NCBI GenBank assembly: GCA_018398815.1
Contig: CM031595.1
Coordinates: 144,046,691 to 144,110,690, forward strand
From: Conus ventricosus
Taxonomy: Eukaryota; Mollusca; Gastropoda; Neogastropoda; Conidae
Length of the DNA stretch: 64,000 nucleotides
Reading direction: 5' to 3'
The translations under genes and the position numbers were made by a program. A model generated the notes under the pieces. That model had not been told where the DNA came from, ran no database searches, and was given only the letters and a program-made list of their open reading frames with translations. This document shows positions 10,701 through 22,829 of the stretch, piece after piece. The first letter of the stretch is position 1, and the number at the start of each line of letters is the position of its first letter.

Positions 10701-13700
10701 TAGGTTGCACCTTTTGAGAAACAGTGCTGTATTAAGATGCCTCTTATGATTTCCAGGAAATTGTACTTAGTTTATTTCTAGCTTAGAATTTTCCATATAT
10801 ATTTGCTCAGTTTCAGTTTGTTTTATATATATGTTTTCATTAATTAAATGACAGTATGTGGTTTTGCATATCTGTTTTTGAAGAGGTTATACCCAGTGAT
10901 CCCAGATTTATGTTTCTTTTTTCTCATTTTCTGATGACACAGTAGCCTGGTATACAATGATGCAGTGAAGTACAAAAAAATGTCCGAAGGGCACAGCTGC
11001 TCTTTTCATGTGGCAATTGTGCCAGATTTCCTTTCATCACCCTTCTTTGCTGTGTTGATTTCCCCATTTAGTTGGAAAGCGTCAATTAGGGATTTTGATG
11101 TTGGGCATGACAAGATAATAACGATAGTTTTGAAGGAACAGTGTTTTTGATAGAATATTTTGGACAGTTTGTTTCTTTAGGAAATGATAGTTATGGATTT
11201 TGAAGATTCTTTCCCAATGTTTTTGATTTGAGTTTATTGATCCCGTCGTATGGGGGGAATGTACCATATAATTTTCTTTTTCCCTATTTTACCTTTGCAT
11301 TTATTTGTGATTGTTGTCAGGGTTGTATTGTAAATTGTAATTGGTTATCCACATTTTTGTAGTGCCTCCTGGTATTCTACTGCTGCATTGTAGTACCACG
11401 ACTCTCACTGCATGACAGGTTTGACAGTCCGTCGTTGTTTAAAGCCAAGGGGAATGGTCTTTAATAACAGATTGTGGGTGGTTACTTTTGGTGTGTACAT
11501 AAAGTGTGTATCGTGGGGATTTCTTGTATGGTTTATATATGTGATTGTTGATAACCAGTGTTATGTCTAAGTAGTTCACTACCTTTATTGTTTGCTTCAA
11601 TGGTAATCTTTAAGGTTGTGGTTTTGTGAAGATTTGCATAGTTTTTCTTTCTTCTGATTTTCGTGGTTCTTGGGTTGTAGTTTAGTGCAAGTCAGTCCAT
11701 CGTCTCTGTAGAGTCCGCCTTTGTTTTCCGAGTTTATTTCTTGTGTTGGACAGCATGAATAATCCGACCATTACAACACATGTATTCTGCACCATCAAAT
11801 TATGCCCATGTTACTTCGATAAGTTGTATTACTGTTGGTTTTTTCCAGATCGCAGGTTTGGAATTTTTGCCTGATAGTAATGTTTTCCTTGTGTGTGGAG
11901 AATGATAGCCATTTCTGACCCTGAAAAGTTCTTTGTGGTTACTGGCAAACGCAGGGCATTGGTTGATTAGTTTCCTCATGCTATAGATGTTTAAAAAGTC
12001 TACTATGGTCAAAAGACATGAAAACTGTATAACAGTTGTTTAATGAGTTTTATTGAACCATTGGAAAACTACGTATTTTCTTCCAGAGATTTATACAGAG
12101 ATGAATTACGATTCTTTATTATATTATTTTTCCAGAATAAACCTAGCTTATTTTTGCCTAATTCAGATATGGAGGGTTTATTAGTCTACATAGTTATGGA
12201 TAGAGTAGTAAAATTAGGCTTGTGGTCTTTGCGTGTTATAGAAAGCTTCTAAAGTAATGCTGTTCGCTACTATCCTTCACTAAGGACTATTGCTCTCTAA
12301 ACAAGTTCATTTTCTTTATTGCGGATACTTGTCAAGTATCTTATTTCGTGCTTTTTTGAAGATTTTTCTTGATGTTTTGTCAAGAGAAGATAGTATACCA
12401 AAGTATCATTTTGTAATAATAGCTAGTTAAAACATCCTTCCACAAAATAAATTTTATAGTCATATAGTAATTTGAAAAAAAAGTTATATATATAGTGTTG
12501 TTAAGGAACCCTTGTGTTAAGATTTATTGAATTCAATAATGATTACCAAACTTTTTCATTTGGTAACAATCAAAGGGTTTCATTTATCTCTATGGCTTTG
12601 GGTGGTGATCCGCCATGATTTGAAATCGTAATGTTTATTTTGACCACTATATATATGCTTTGGGTTCAATGAAAAAGACTGTCATTCCATTCACCATATT
12701 TAGTAAAACTAATATCAGTTAGTTCTATAAGTTTATTGTTTTTATTTAAGGATGCAGATTGGAAAATGGTAATTATTAAGATGACTGTCTAAAAAAGAAT
12801 TCTTCCCCCTTATGAAATCTATTTAGGTTCACAGTGCTCAACTGAATTAAGCTTATTAAGATCAAAAGTGGTTAAAATACCCAAAATGAGTTCCAGAGCG
12901 CTCAACCCCTTGGAGCAACATTAGTTACAAATAAGAAATAAAAAGGAATCTTACAAATTTGTGTTTCGAACGCTTTGCGCTGACATCAGGATGGCTATTT
13001 AGTTATCCCACCCCTCCGTGATGTTTTATATAGCGTGTGTGGCACCTTGTTTGCGGTTGTTTGCAGTGCTGGGTTGGCTGCACGTTATTAAATGGGGCAT
13101 TTCAGGTTATGTTTTGCGCGTGATTCACTAACAACGAATTCCATTTATCCTAGCAATTGGTTTTAGCTATTTCTGTATTTAGTGAAAAAGATGCTAAGAG
13201 TGGATAGCAATAGGAAAATCAACCAAATTATCAGAAACACAAAGGTTTGCACCCTTTTTGAAACATTGCTGTATGATGTAAGCCACTCATAGTGGAATAT
13301 TCCAGGAAATTATTTGTATCTTGATTTTTGCGTCTTTAAGTTTCCAGATATATCTTGCACAGTACTGTTTGATATTTATATTATCTTTTATTAAATGACT
13401 GTATAGTGGTTGCATATCTGGTTTTGAAGTGGTTTTCAGTGATACCCTATGTAAGTTTCTTTTTCCATTTTCTGTATGTCACAGTAGCCAGGTATAACAA
13501 TGTGCTGTGAATACATTTGATTGTCTAGTGGGCACTGCTCTTTTCAGGGTGCCAATGCAAGATTTACCATTCAACACCCTTCTTTAGCTGTGTAGATTTT
13601 CATTGTTGTAATGCGTCCAAATTAGGTTTTTGAGGTTGGGCATACATGAGTACGAAAGTTTGACAGTTTTTTTGTTGACTATTTTTTGGACAGAATGTGT

Positions 13701-14365
13701 CTCTTTTGGAAAAGAAGTAGTTAGGATTTTGAAGAATTCTTTCCCTATTTTTATTTTGAGTTTCCCGTCGCATGGGGGGGTTGTACCATATGATTTTTCT
13801 ATTTCCAATTTTTCTTGCTTTTAATTGTGTATGTTGTCTGTTGTATTGTAAATTTAGTGAATTGTATCCACATTTTTTGTAGTGCCTCCTGTGTAATCTA
13901 CAGCTGGATTGTTGAACACTCCACTCACTGCATGACAGGTTGCAACCGTCTCTTGTTTATGCCATGGGGAATGTGTCTTTAATACAGATGGTGGAATGGT
14001 TACTTTTGGTTTGTTACATGAAAGGGTTGAGTAACGATGGTTTCTTTGAATGGTTTAAAAAAGTGATTGTTGATATCCATTTGTTATGTCTAAGTAGTAC
14101 ACTCCCATTTTTGTTTGCTACAATGGTATATCTTTAAGTAGTTGGTTTTAGGAATATTTTGGTCAAAGTTCTTTATCTTCTTGTTTACGATGTAACTTGG
14201 GTTTTAGTTTATGCAGCAATTCCCACTCTGTCTGGTATAGGTCCGCCTTGTTTTCCGATTTTTTTCTTGATGTTGGAAACATGCATGAATATTCCACCAT
14301 TTCACATGTTTCTGCACCATCAATATGATCCCATGGTTTACGTCGAATGTGAGATTACTGTTGGT
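7755..14365. repeat. Tandem array of a 2.55-kb unit (2.6 copies)
   Basis: Three successive units start with 'aagatcaaa.gtggtaaaat' at about 7,755, 10,320 and 12,859 (spacing 2,565 and 2,539). Landmarks recur in order: a 'gtttgcggttgtttgca' block (about 7,945, 10,513, 13,050), an 'actgcatgacaggtt' block (about 8,833, 11,409, 13,928), and a 'ccatggggaatg' block just after. The copies differ by many small indels as well as substitutions. Unit 3 is cut at about 14,365. No unit has a conserved open frame: the short ORFs are in different places and unlike each other. It sits within NPHP3 intron 1. Confidence 0.85.
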
Positions 14366-15555
14366 TTATGTCATGTGACGTAGCCATCACATCCAAGGAC
14401 ATGTGACTCTCCATCCATGTAGTTTAGTGATATGAATCATTACCCCATGCCACTACTTGAAAAGGGAATACTATTCGTGTGGTCTGACAAGTGTAGCGCG
14501 CTGGGGCGTCCCCAAATAATTGTGAGTATGACTCGGTAAAGGAAACAAACGTGGCCATTGGGTGAAAGTGCCCACTGAGAAAATAGTTTAAAAAGGGTTT
14601 GGAAAAGGTGCTGGCATGGGGTTTTAGAACACTGATATCCCACTCAAAAGGGGGAAGGGAAAGAACTTTTTTTAACCCAGCAGAGGGCCTAGAAAACCCC
14701 GAACCTTCAGGACTTTTGGCCCCTCCTGCTGACCACCCATTACCGGGGTGAGCGATAGATAGGGGGGAAAGCTACGGGGGGAAAAAACTTAAAGAAAAGA
14801 AAAAAAAGAATTTCCAAAACTTAAAATTAAAATTTTACTTACACGAACCTTATTCGTGTTTTCAGCCCTTCACCCTTCACCCTTTTACCCTTAAACCCTT
14901 CACCTTTCACCCCGTGGGGGTTGGTTGAAAAGGGGCCATGGTGGGGGGGAACACCCCGGAAAAGGCAGCCCCGGGAAATTTAAAGGGGACTTCCAGGGAG
15001 AGGGGGGCCCGGGAACTCGTCATTTTCTCCGGGGACGGGAGAAGACGGGGGAGGGGATTTTGGGAACTCATCTCCCCCTGACAAGAAGACCCCGGGGGGG
15101 GAAGAGGAAAGTGGGGAAAAGTCATTTTCCCCGGACGGAGAAATCGGGGGGGGGCAGATGATGTCTGAGAGAGAGGGGAAATTTCCTGAAAGGATGGGGC
15201 GAGTCGAAAATTCGGATGCAGGCATACCCCAAAAGGAGTGAGAGAATCATTTTTTTTCCCCGGGTCGGGGGGAATTTTTGGGGGGCCAAAAGTTGTTGGG
15301 GGGGCCGTTTTTTAAAAGAAGTCTTAATGTTTTTAGTTTTGCCTCTCAGGGGAAAAGAGGCTACCTGTAAAAATTTGTTTATAACGTTTTTTGATGTGCT
15401 TTGGGAAAAAGTTTTTTTCCCCCGAAGGAGGGGGAAAGAAGAAAAAACATTGGGTTAGTCGTTTTTGGTTAAATTGGGAAAGGGATTGCGTGGGCGTAGG
15501 AGTAAAGCTGTCATAAAATGGGGGCGAGTGCAAAAGTGACAGTGTGACATGGTGA
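14366..15555. repeat. Module M, copy A
   Basis: About 1.19 kb running from 'catgtgacg..ccatccatgtagttt' to 'gcgagtgcaaaagtgacagtgtgaca'. It is homologous to copies at 22,830-23,990 and, for its second half, 26,810-27,300. It interrupts unit 3 of the 2.55-kb array. After about 14,640 the sequence becomes swollen with G, C, A and T runs relative to the 26.8-kb copy. Confidence 0.75.
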
Positions 15556-18500
15556 CCCCGCCCCCTTTCCCAACCGCCGGGGGCCTGCCGTTTTTTCCCC
15601 TAAAAAAAAAAGAAAAAAGTTTTCTTTTTTTTCCCTTCCCGGGGAAAGTTTTTTCTTTTTGTCCCCTTGGGGGCCTGAAAAAAAAAAATTTTTTGTTTTG
15701 AAACCCTAAAACGGGGGGGGAGGGAAAAAAAAAAAAAAAGAATAAAAAAGATTTTAAATTTGTACCCTCAAGGGGGGGGGGGGGGGGGAAAAAAAAGAAA
15801 AAAAAATTATTTAATTATTTATTGTGTATAATATTTGCATTTGTTGTTTTTTTTTTTCTTTTTCCTATTTTGTTTAGGGTGGTTGCCATTTTTTTGGGGT
15901 TGTCCAAAAAACTTCCTTTTAAGGGTTTTTTTTTTTGGGGGTGGGATTTCTTTTTGACCCTTCCCCACCTCGGGACCGAAACCCTAAACCCCCCTTTGCT
16001 CGAACCTGGCACCCGGGGGGCAGGGCTTTGAGGAATCGCTGCCTTTCCCCCCGAGTTTTAAGTTTTTTTGGGCCCCTTTCCCCCCCAGGACTGATAGCCC
16101 AACCCTTCCGGTTTTTACCCGGGGGGAAAGGCGTTGGGGGAAAGGTCGATAGTTTTTTCCCTTCCCCGTAATTATCTATTTTTTTCCCCTTTCCTTTTGG
16201 GTTTTCTTTTGTTTTTTTTCCTTTTTTTTGCCCCTCAAGGTGGACCCTATTTTCACCTCCGAAACGAAAAATATTTTAGGTGGTGGATTTATTCCCCGCT
16301 CAGCCCAAATAAACATCTTTATCTTTTGAAAATTTTTTTTTTCTGGTGTGGTCCGAGATTTTTTTTTGGGGTTTTGGGAATGTTGTTTTTAAATTAAATT
16401 TTGATTGTTTTTTTATTTTGCATTTTTGCTGTTTTTGTGAAAATTTGGGGATGATTTTTTTTTTTTCCCGTTTTTTCCAGTTTCAGGGGAGACAAAACCC
16501 AAATGGGTTGCTGCCCTAAAGGTTTCTTTTGCTGTTTTTGATTTCTTCCACTGTTCCGATCCTGGGGACCCCTTCATTTCCTTTCCCCCCCCCCCTTTTT
16601 CCCAAAAAACTCTACACTTCCTCACAAAAACCCCCTATCTATTTTTTCTTTTCAACATTTTCATCTTTTTGGTGGGTTTTCCGCTATTTGGGGTTTCTTC
16701 CCCCTTTTTAATTTTTGGGGCCTTTTTTGGGTTTGTAAATTTATATTCATTTACATAAGGGGGTGCATTTTTTTTGAAAAATTTTTTTTGAATTAAGAAA
16801 GGGAAAGAAAGACTGAAAACCAAGAAAAATTAAGAACAAAAAATTTATAAAAATTTATTTTAAGAAAATTTTTATTGTTTTTTCCCTTTTCTTGGGAAAA
16901 AAACAGATTGGCATTGAAACTTAAATTTTTTTTTTTTTTTTACTTTCCAAATTGAAACAAAATATTTTCCCTGGAAAAATACTTTCCCTTTGGGATTTCT
17001 ATATCAACCTGTTTAAGAAGGGTTTTTTCTGTTTATACCGGAAATTGAATTCTTTATTTGTATATATTAAAATTACTTTTGTGAAACATAAACATCATCA
17101 TAAAACCCCTTTAAATTTTTATTCATACTTAAATTGTTTGGTGTTTATATCTGTTGAAGGGGTTTTTTTTAAAGGGATAAATTTTTGATAAATTTTTTTT
17201 AAACAAGCGGAAGGGGCTTGGGTTTTGAGGGAAAAAAACTTACCACAAGTCAACAATCCCATAGATGGGGGCAGACAGGCTAAGACAAAAGGGAACTGAA
17301 GAAAATAGACTACAGGGGGAAGCTGAAGAAAAAGAAAAACAGGGGGAAGCTAAAAGTTTGAGAACGTAAATTTTAAAAATTTTGAGGCCTTAGAACTAGA
17401 GACTAAAGCTGTTTTTAAAAAAGAATACGGGCCCTCGAGAGAACCTCCACCAGTCTTTTCCGCAAGCGCACCTCAAAAAAAAAGCGGCAAAATTTTCCCA
17501 AAAATTTAACCGCCTTTAAAAAAAGGAAAAAACGGTGAAAACGATAGTTTTTTTTTTTCGTTTTGAAATCAGGGGAAAAGTCTTGGGGTTTGGGCCCAAA
17601 AGGAAAAGTGGACAAGTATTTGCTCGTTTTTTTAAGGGTAGCGCTTTAAACACTGTCCCAAACTCCCTTGCACCCGAAAAAAAATTTTAACGGGGGGACC
17701 CTTTTGGAAAGAAGAACTCCCAAAAAAATTTAAATTTTTTTCTGCTGATCGTTTTTCCGCGAACGTTTCCGTTCTGTGCGCCCGAAAAAGGGAGAATCTT
17801 TCCCCCGGTCGTTCTAAACCCGAATGAGCCCCAATTTTTTGGGATCGATGGATCGATTTATCTAAAACAAACCCAAAACTTTTCAGTCACTCCCGAGATC
17901 CCCCAATTTTAGAGAACACCTTTCCAGAGCGGGCAAAAAATCGGGCCATTTTCCCCAAAAAGAAAGGAAATTTTGAAAACTTTTGAGGAAATGTGTCAGA
18001 TGGTTTGACCCATTTTAAAAACGCTCACCCAGAAAAGGGCGGGTTTGGAAAAGGAAAAATTTCCCAAACCTTTTGAGTCTCATGCTCATTTTACAACCCA
18101 CCCGGGACAGGGAAGTTACGGGAAAGGAAATCGTGGTCATTTCTGAGCCCCTCAAGGAATCTTTCCTGGGAACGGACAGGGATCTTTCGCGGTTTCAGGA
18201 TTTTCCCGCCGAACCATTACTCCCCCCGGAAAGACCCTTTAAACTCCTCAGCAAACTTTCCCGAGGTCGTGGACAACGACCACCAGGGAGCCTTTTTTGG
18301 GCCAGCCCCCGTGGACAAAAACCAAAGTTAAACAAAATCAGTCATTTTTCCGATCAGAAAAAGCGATGTTTCAAATTGGCTTTGCAATTTTCCCATTTAA
18401 AAAGGGAAAATTTCCCCTTCAAAACCAAAATTGATTCAAAACCCGAAATTAGTCTCCACTGATTGTGAAAAAGGGCCCTTTTGTTTTGGGGCCCCCACAT

Positions 18501-18940
18501 AAAAGCGTTGAGGACTGGTGTTAAAAAAACGGAGCCATCAATGGTTTGCAGGTTTTGGGTTTTTGGCGAGACGGGGGTTTCACCACCCCCGGTGTACGGA
18601 AAATTTCGGCTTAAAAACCAGTACTCAACACTGCCCAAAAGGTAGGCCGTTTGGAGGCAAGTTTTAAACGTTTCCGCTGGCGAAAATTTTCAGTAACCCA
18701 AAAACCCCGTACAACCCGGTTTTTTTAAACCCCCGCCTGTGTCTTTTGAAAACCCCCGGGCCCGGCGACTTGACGGGGGGCAATTTGCCAGGTGCCCTTT
18801 ACATACATGGGGGTGCTGGGGGGCCTTTTGGTTCCTTGCCCTTGTGGGGACCAATCAACACCCGAAGGGGCAGGGAAAGGCACAAACCCCGCTAAAATCT
18901 AAAAACCCGGATAACCCAGATTCCCCCCAGATGATCTAAA
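15556..18940. other. Homopolymer-inflated, uninterpretable sequence
   Basis: Runs of 5-15 identical bases occur every few dozen bases, and most words look like stretched versions of ordinary sequence. Open frames here do not resemble proteins. The last part (about 17,800-18,640) might hold the gag/protease region of the Gypsy element that follows, but I cannot demonstrate it. Not annotatable as given. Confidence 0.6.
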
Positions 18941-20135
18941 AGAAACCCGGAAAAAAAGAGACGCTGACAAACGGTACTTTCGGCTGCAAACCCGACGTAA
19001 CGGACAAACAAGGGACAAAACCAACCAAACATACTGACCTGACATTCTCTACAGGGGTTTGTACCGGACAGGACCCCAAACAAGTTTTTTCGTTCCAAAA
19101 CCACTTAGAGAAAACAGTATTTAACAACGGCACATTTTGAAATGTTCGTTTGGCCCACGGGGAATCAAGAGAACTTTAAAAGAGATTTTCTTAAATTCTT
19201 TTTTTTGGGCCAGGTGCAAAAAAGGAAGTTAAAAAATTTACGGCCCCCCTGTGACACCCTCCCAAAAAGAACACTCAAAAAGGGTCGCGTCCCATGTCAC
19301 CTTTGAAACAAAATGCCTCTCATTTCCTTTTCCATTTCAAGGGAAAGCTTTTTAAACCCTTTTTTGGGCCCTTTTAACCAGGTTCTTCCCCGGGAAAAAC
19401 GCTATATATTTTTAATTTTGGGGGGTACAGCGAAAAGGGTATCCGGGAGCGTTCCCCCTGAAAAAAATTTGAAAACAGTGCCGCGCGAATTTTCTTGCAA
19501 ATTTTCCAGATGGGTCTTCCAGACGAAATTCCCTCGTTTGGGGGAAACCAAATTTCTTTCCGATCCATGAAAGGAAATTTTTTACAGACGGGTTTAAATC
19601 CTTCCACCAACCCGCCATTTAAAAAAAAAACCCCCCCAAATCAAATTTGGGCATTTTTGCCCCGTTCAATGGAACTTGAAGTCCATTTGAGAAAGGTTGC
19701 AAGGCAGGAACCCCATAAAGGGGATCGTTTCAAAACCCGGTTTTTGTTTTTGCATCCCGGAAAATTTGCCGAACGAAACGCTGGGATTTTCCCCATTCGA
19801 GCTTCTTTGGGAAAACTCACCGGGGGGTTTCCTTTGGATCTTTTGATAAAAATGGACGAAAAAAAAGGGAAACATACCTAAACCATTAAAACTGTTTACC
19901 AATACGTTTATGACCTGCATAATCTTTTTGAAGGATGCAGGGAAAAGCTTGCCCCAAACAGTACCGAAAAAAAAACAATAGGGACAAGGTCTTTGCAAAA
20001 CAAAAAAAAAGGGCACGTTCCTTCAGTTTTTGGGGGATAAAGTCCTTGTTTTACTAAACTAAAGAACAAAACAACTTCTTTTTTTGGGGGAAAGGGGCCC
20101 CTTTTTTCAGGGGGTTTGGGAAAAAATTTCTGCAT
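18941..20135 (+). pseudogene. Gypsy integrase region
   Basis: Readable pieces in order: a linker containing V-P-K-P-L-R-E (19,092-19,112), a K-M-P-L-I-S stretch (from 19,310) that typically precedes the catalytic core, a core-like segment over 19,340-19,570, an 'LDLL' segment after a P-F-E-L-L-Y-G-like block (about 19,798-19,846), a 'TVYQYVYDLHN'-like helix (about 19,885-19,920) and G-D-K-V-L-V-L-L (20,033-20,056) of the C-terminal domain. The D,D-35-E residues cannot be assigned because frames shift constantly. Non-functional as given. Confidence 0.65.
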
Positions 20136-20659
20136 TTAAATTATAAGATAAAAAAAGGGAAAAACCACTGAAAGGTATTTCATGTAAAACATTTGAAGAA
20201 GTATTTTTGAAGGGCCAAAATTTTTGCCACAACCATTCATTGAGGGGGGATTTTCCCCTGTTCAAAAACCTGGTCAACATGACAGAACTTTAAACAGTGT
20301 TTAAATTTGTACCAATTTTGACTCCCGGCCCAAAACAAAGGTTGTGAAAACAGCAAATTTGGGAGTGTTAACATCTAAACCCGGCAAATGATGGGTTTTT
20401 AAAACCCCTTTCCCACTCTGTCCCGTCAAAGGGGAAACCCCCTTTATGATGTGATTTTGTCGAATGATTTGTCTTCAAGTCAAACCCGAACAGCTCAAAA
20501 GAAATTTTGGGGAAAAAATTTTAGGATGTGGTTTACAGATACTCCAGGACAGTTTTCTGGTAAAATTTAACCCCAAGTAATTTAGTTAAATTTCTGAAAT
20601 ACCAAATGCGAACCAACCAAACCCCCCCCCCCTTTTTCAAAAAGAGAGGTTTTTTCGGA

Positions 20660-21970
20660 GAGAAATCAAGGGAATGCCCGGAAATTTTAAAAGGCAAAAA
20701 CCTTCTACATCTTCCGACAGCCCCCCCAGTTTTTTAAAAGGTTTGGGCAAAACCCGAGGGATCTTCGTTTCTGCATCGATTACAGGGAAAAAAAAAAAAG
20801 ATCACTGTGTTTTTGAGGCCGGGGGGGCCCATCCAGACTTGAAGAACTTCTGGGGTCAGCTCTCAAAAATTTTTTTTGGGGAAAGTAGACTTGACTAAAG
20901 GATACCGGCAATTTCCAATGGCTGAAGCTGACAAGGAAAAGAACCCCGCATTTTCCCAAAAAACCTTTTGGGCTTTTTTAAAGGGCGAAAAAAAGCCCTT
21001 TGGGTTTTCAAAAAGCCCCAGCTTCTTTTTTCTAGAAAGAACGAACCCTGGGGAAAATCCCTGAATGTGGGGCAAATCAGTTTTTGACAACAAATTTTTT
21101 GGGGCAAAAACATGGAGGACCCCCCTTTCAAATTGCGGCTGTTTTTTTTTTTTTTCCCGACCAGAGGGTTTTTTGGGGTTTACTGCCCAAAACCCTCCCA
21201 AAAATTCCCTGCCGGTTTTTCAAACCCTCGAGTTTTTGGGTCACACTTTTCAGTGGGAAAAAAAGAAGGGCCCAAAAGGGGAAAAAAAGGGAAAAGAATT
21301 TTTTCTTTAATTAAACCCCACTACAAAGAAACAGAAACAGGGCAAATCATCGGGGTTGTTTTTCTTTCATAGACGATATGTACCCCAAATTTGCGTCCCG
21401 ACGCCCCCTTTTACGGGAAATGCGAAAGGGACGAAGAACAAAAGTAATGTGTGGGCCGATAAGGCCCCAAAGGGTTTGGAGTGTGGGGGAGAAAACCCTC
21501 AAAATCATTTCCTGTTCTTTTTTTACCCTCCCCTTAGAAACTTTATTTTGAAAAACTGGGGCCAGTTTTTAAAGGAAATGGGAGCGGTACTGTTTAAGGA
21601 AAAAGTGCTTTGTTAACATCCCGTGCCCAAAACCCAGTAAAAAAAAGTTCTCCCAAAAAACAAGAGAAAAAAATCCACTAAGGGGAGGGGGGGCTTTTTC
21701 TATTGAAAGGGCATGTGGAAGTTCGCCAGGGTTTTTTGACCATAGGGCCCCTGACGTTCTTGAAATCGTCCCAAAAACAAAAAACAGCAATTTTTAAGAG
21801 GGCTTTTGGGATTGCAGGAAAATTCCCCAATTTTTCCATTGAAACCCGTGCCTGGAACACAAAGGGCATGGCAGTTTTTTATCACGTGATGAAAATTCAT
21901 GGACAAATTAACGTCCTTTTAAGGAAAGACAAAATTTCCCGTTTTTGGGCTTTCTTAATGATTACGGTGT
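20660..21970 (+). pseudogene. Gypsy reverse transcriptase region
   Basis: F-C-I-D-Y-R (20,769-20,786) and V-D-L-T-K-G-Y-R-Q-F-P-M-A-E-A-D-K-E (from 20,885) are hallmark Ty3/Gypsy RT motifs in correct order and spacing. Further on, L-E-F-L-G-H-T-F (about 21,225) matches the post-catalytic 'YLGH' motif and 'IPNFS'-like residues occur near 21,825. The catalytic DD box is not readable with confidence. Frames are broken every 30-100 bases by run-length changes. Confidence 0.65.
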
Positions 21971-22829
21971 GATCACTTTTGAAAAGGGGGAATTTTATGC
22001 AAATGACGATTTAAAAACAAGTGGGATTTAAAGATAATTTTTCTTTTTAAGTGACTATAAAGTTTTTTCAAGCAAAAATAAAATTTATGTTGAATTGGGA
22101 ATTTCATATCTAAATTCCCTTTGGGTTTTTCTTTCGTAAACAAAGAAAAAATTTAAACAGTACAAATTTTTGTCTAACTTGCTTGTGAAAATGAATATAT
22201 AGGGATGTGGGGAAAGAGCAAATAACCCTTTTAAAAAGTATATACACATTTTTATTTTTGCAATGAGACAAACCAATTGTTTTTTTTTTGTCCACTGTCA
22301 ACAATGGAAAGCATGTGAAATTTCAATGGACAAAAAAATTACATGTGGGAAAAAACAAAAATTTTTAAAAGTTTTTTTTTTGTTTACATTCCCAATTTAG
22401 AAACATTTTCACTTGGAAATAAATTTTCCCTTTTCATGAAAGGGGTTTTTAAAAATAAGATGGAGACAAAGATCAAGGGAAAATATGTGCTTCACATCTT
22501 AATGTAAGAACACAATTTGAAATTTGAATTTTTAAAATCCCAATTGTTTTTTCCAAGGGAAAAATTTTTGAAAATTTTATTTTGTGAAGTATGGTAACAA
22601 TTATAATTTTTTTTTAGAAAGACTGAAAGTTTGAAATATCTATTAAAAGGTGGATCCTGATGATTGATTCAAAAAACGTTGATTAATTTAAATTTGGGGG
22701 AATCATGGTGATGGTTACAATTTTGAGATTCAAAGGCGAAGATTTTGTTTAAGTGAAAAAATTCCCATCCTTTTTTTAAAAAAATTTTTGGAGAAAATTT
22801 TTTTTATCCCAGGATGGGGGGGGGCCCTG
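21971..22829. other. AT-rich, homopolymer-inflated stretch
   Basis: Follows the Gypsy pol remnant and could contain its 3' non-coding end. No LTR, ORF or repeat could be established. Confidence 0.4.

Larger units (their letters stand above)
18941..21970 (+). mobile_element. Ty3/Gypsy retrotransposon, frame-scrambled, IN before RT
   Basis: Pol fragments are recognisable in all three plus frames, in the order integrase zinc-binding region, integrase core and C-terminal domain, then reverse transcriptase. Typical Ty3/Gypsy order is PR-RT-RH-IN. Integrase upstream of RT is the order described for the Gmr1-like group of Gypsy elements. Almost every reading frame is broken by homopolymer-length changes, so an original protein cannot be read and none is reconstructed here. 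I could not identify LTRs: the flanks at about 16.9 kb and 22.1 kb do not match convincingly. It lies sense on the plus strand, antisense to NPHP3, within its intron 1. Confidence 0.65.

Noticed and set aside
14907..17615. Glycine/proline/phenylalanine-rich open frames
   Set aside because: Arise from homopolymer runs; no motifs and no agreement with the cleaner copy of the same sequence.
19374..20135. Minus-strand open frames over the Gypsy region
   Set aside because: Shadows of plus-strand pol sequence, which carries the recognisable motifs.
16850..22300. LTR pair for the Gypsy element
   Set aside because: I compared the AT-rich flanks near 16.9-17.2 kb and 22.1-22.5 kb; short shared words exist but no convincing collinear match.
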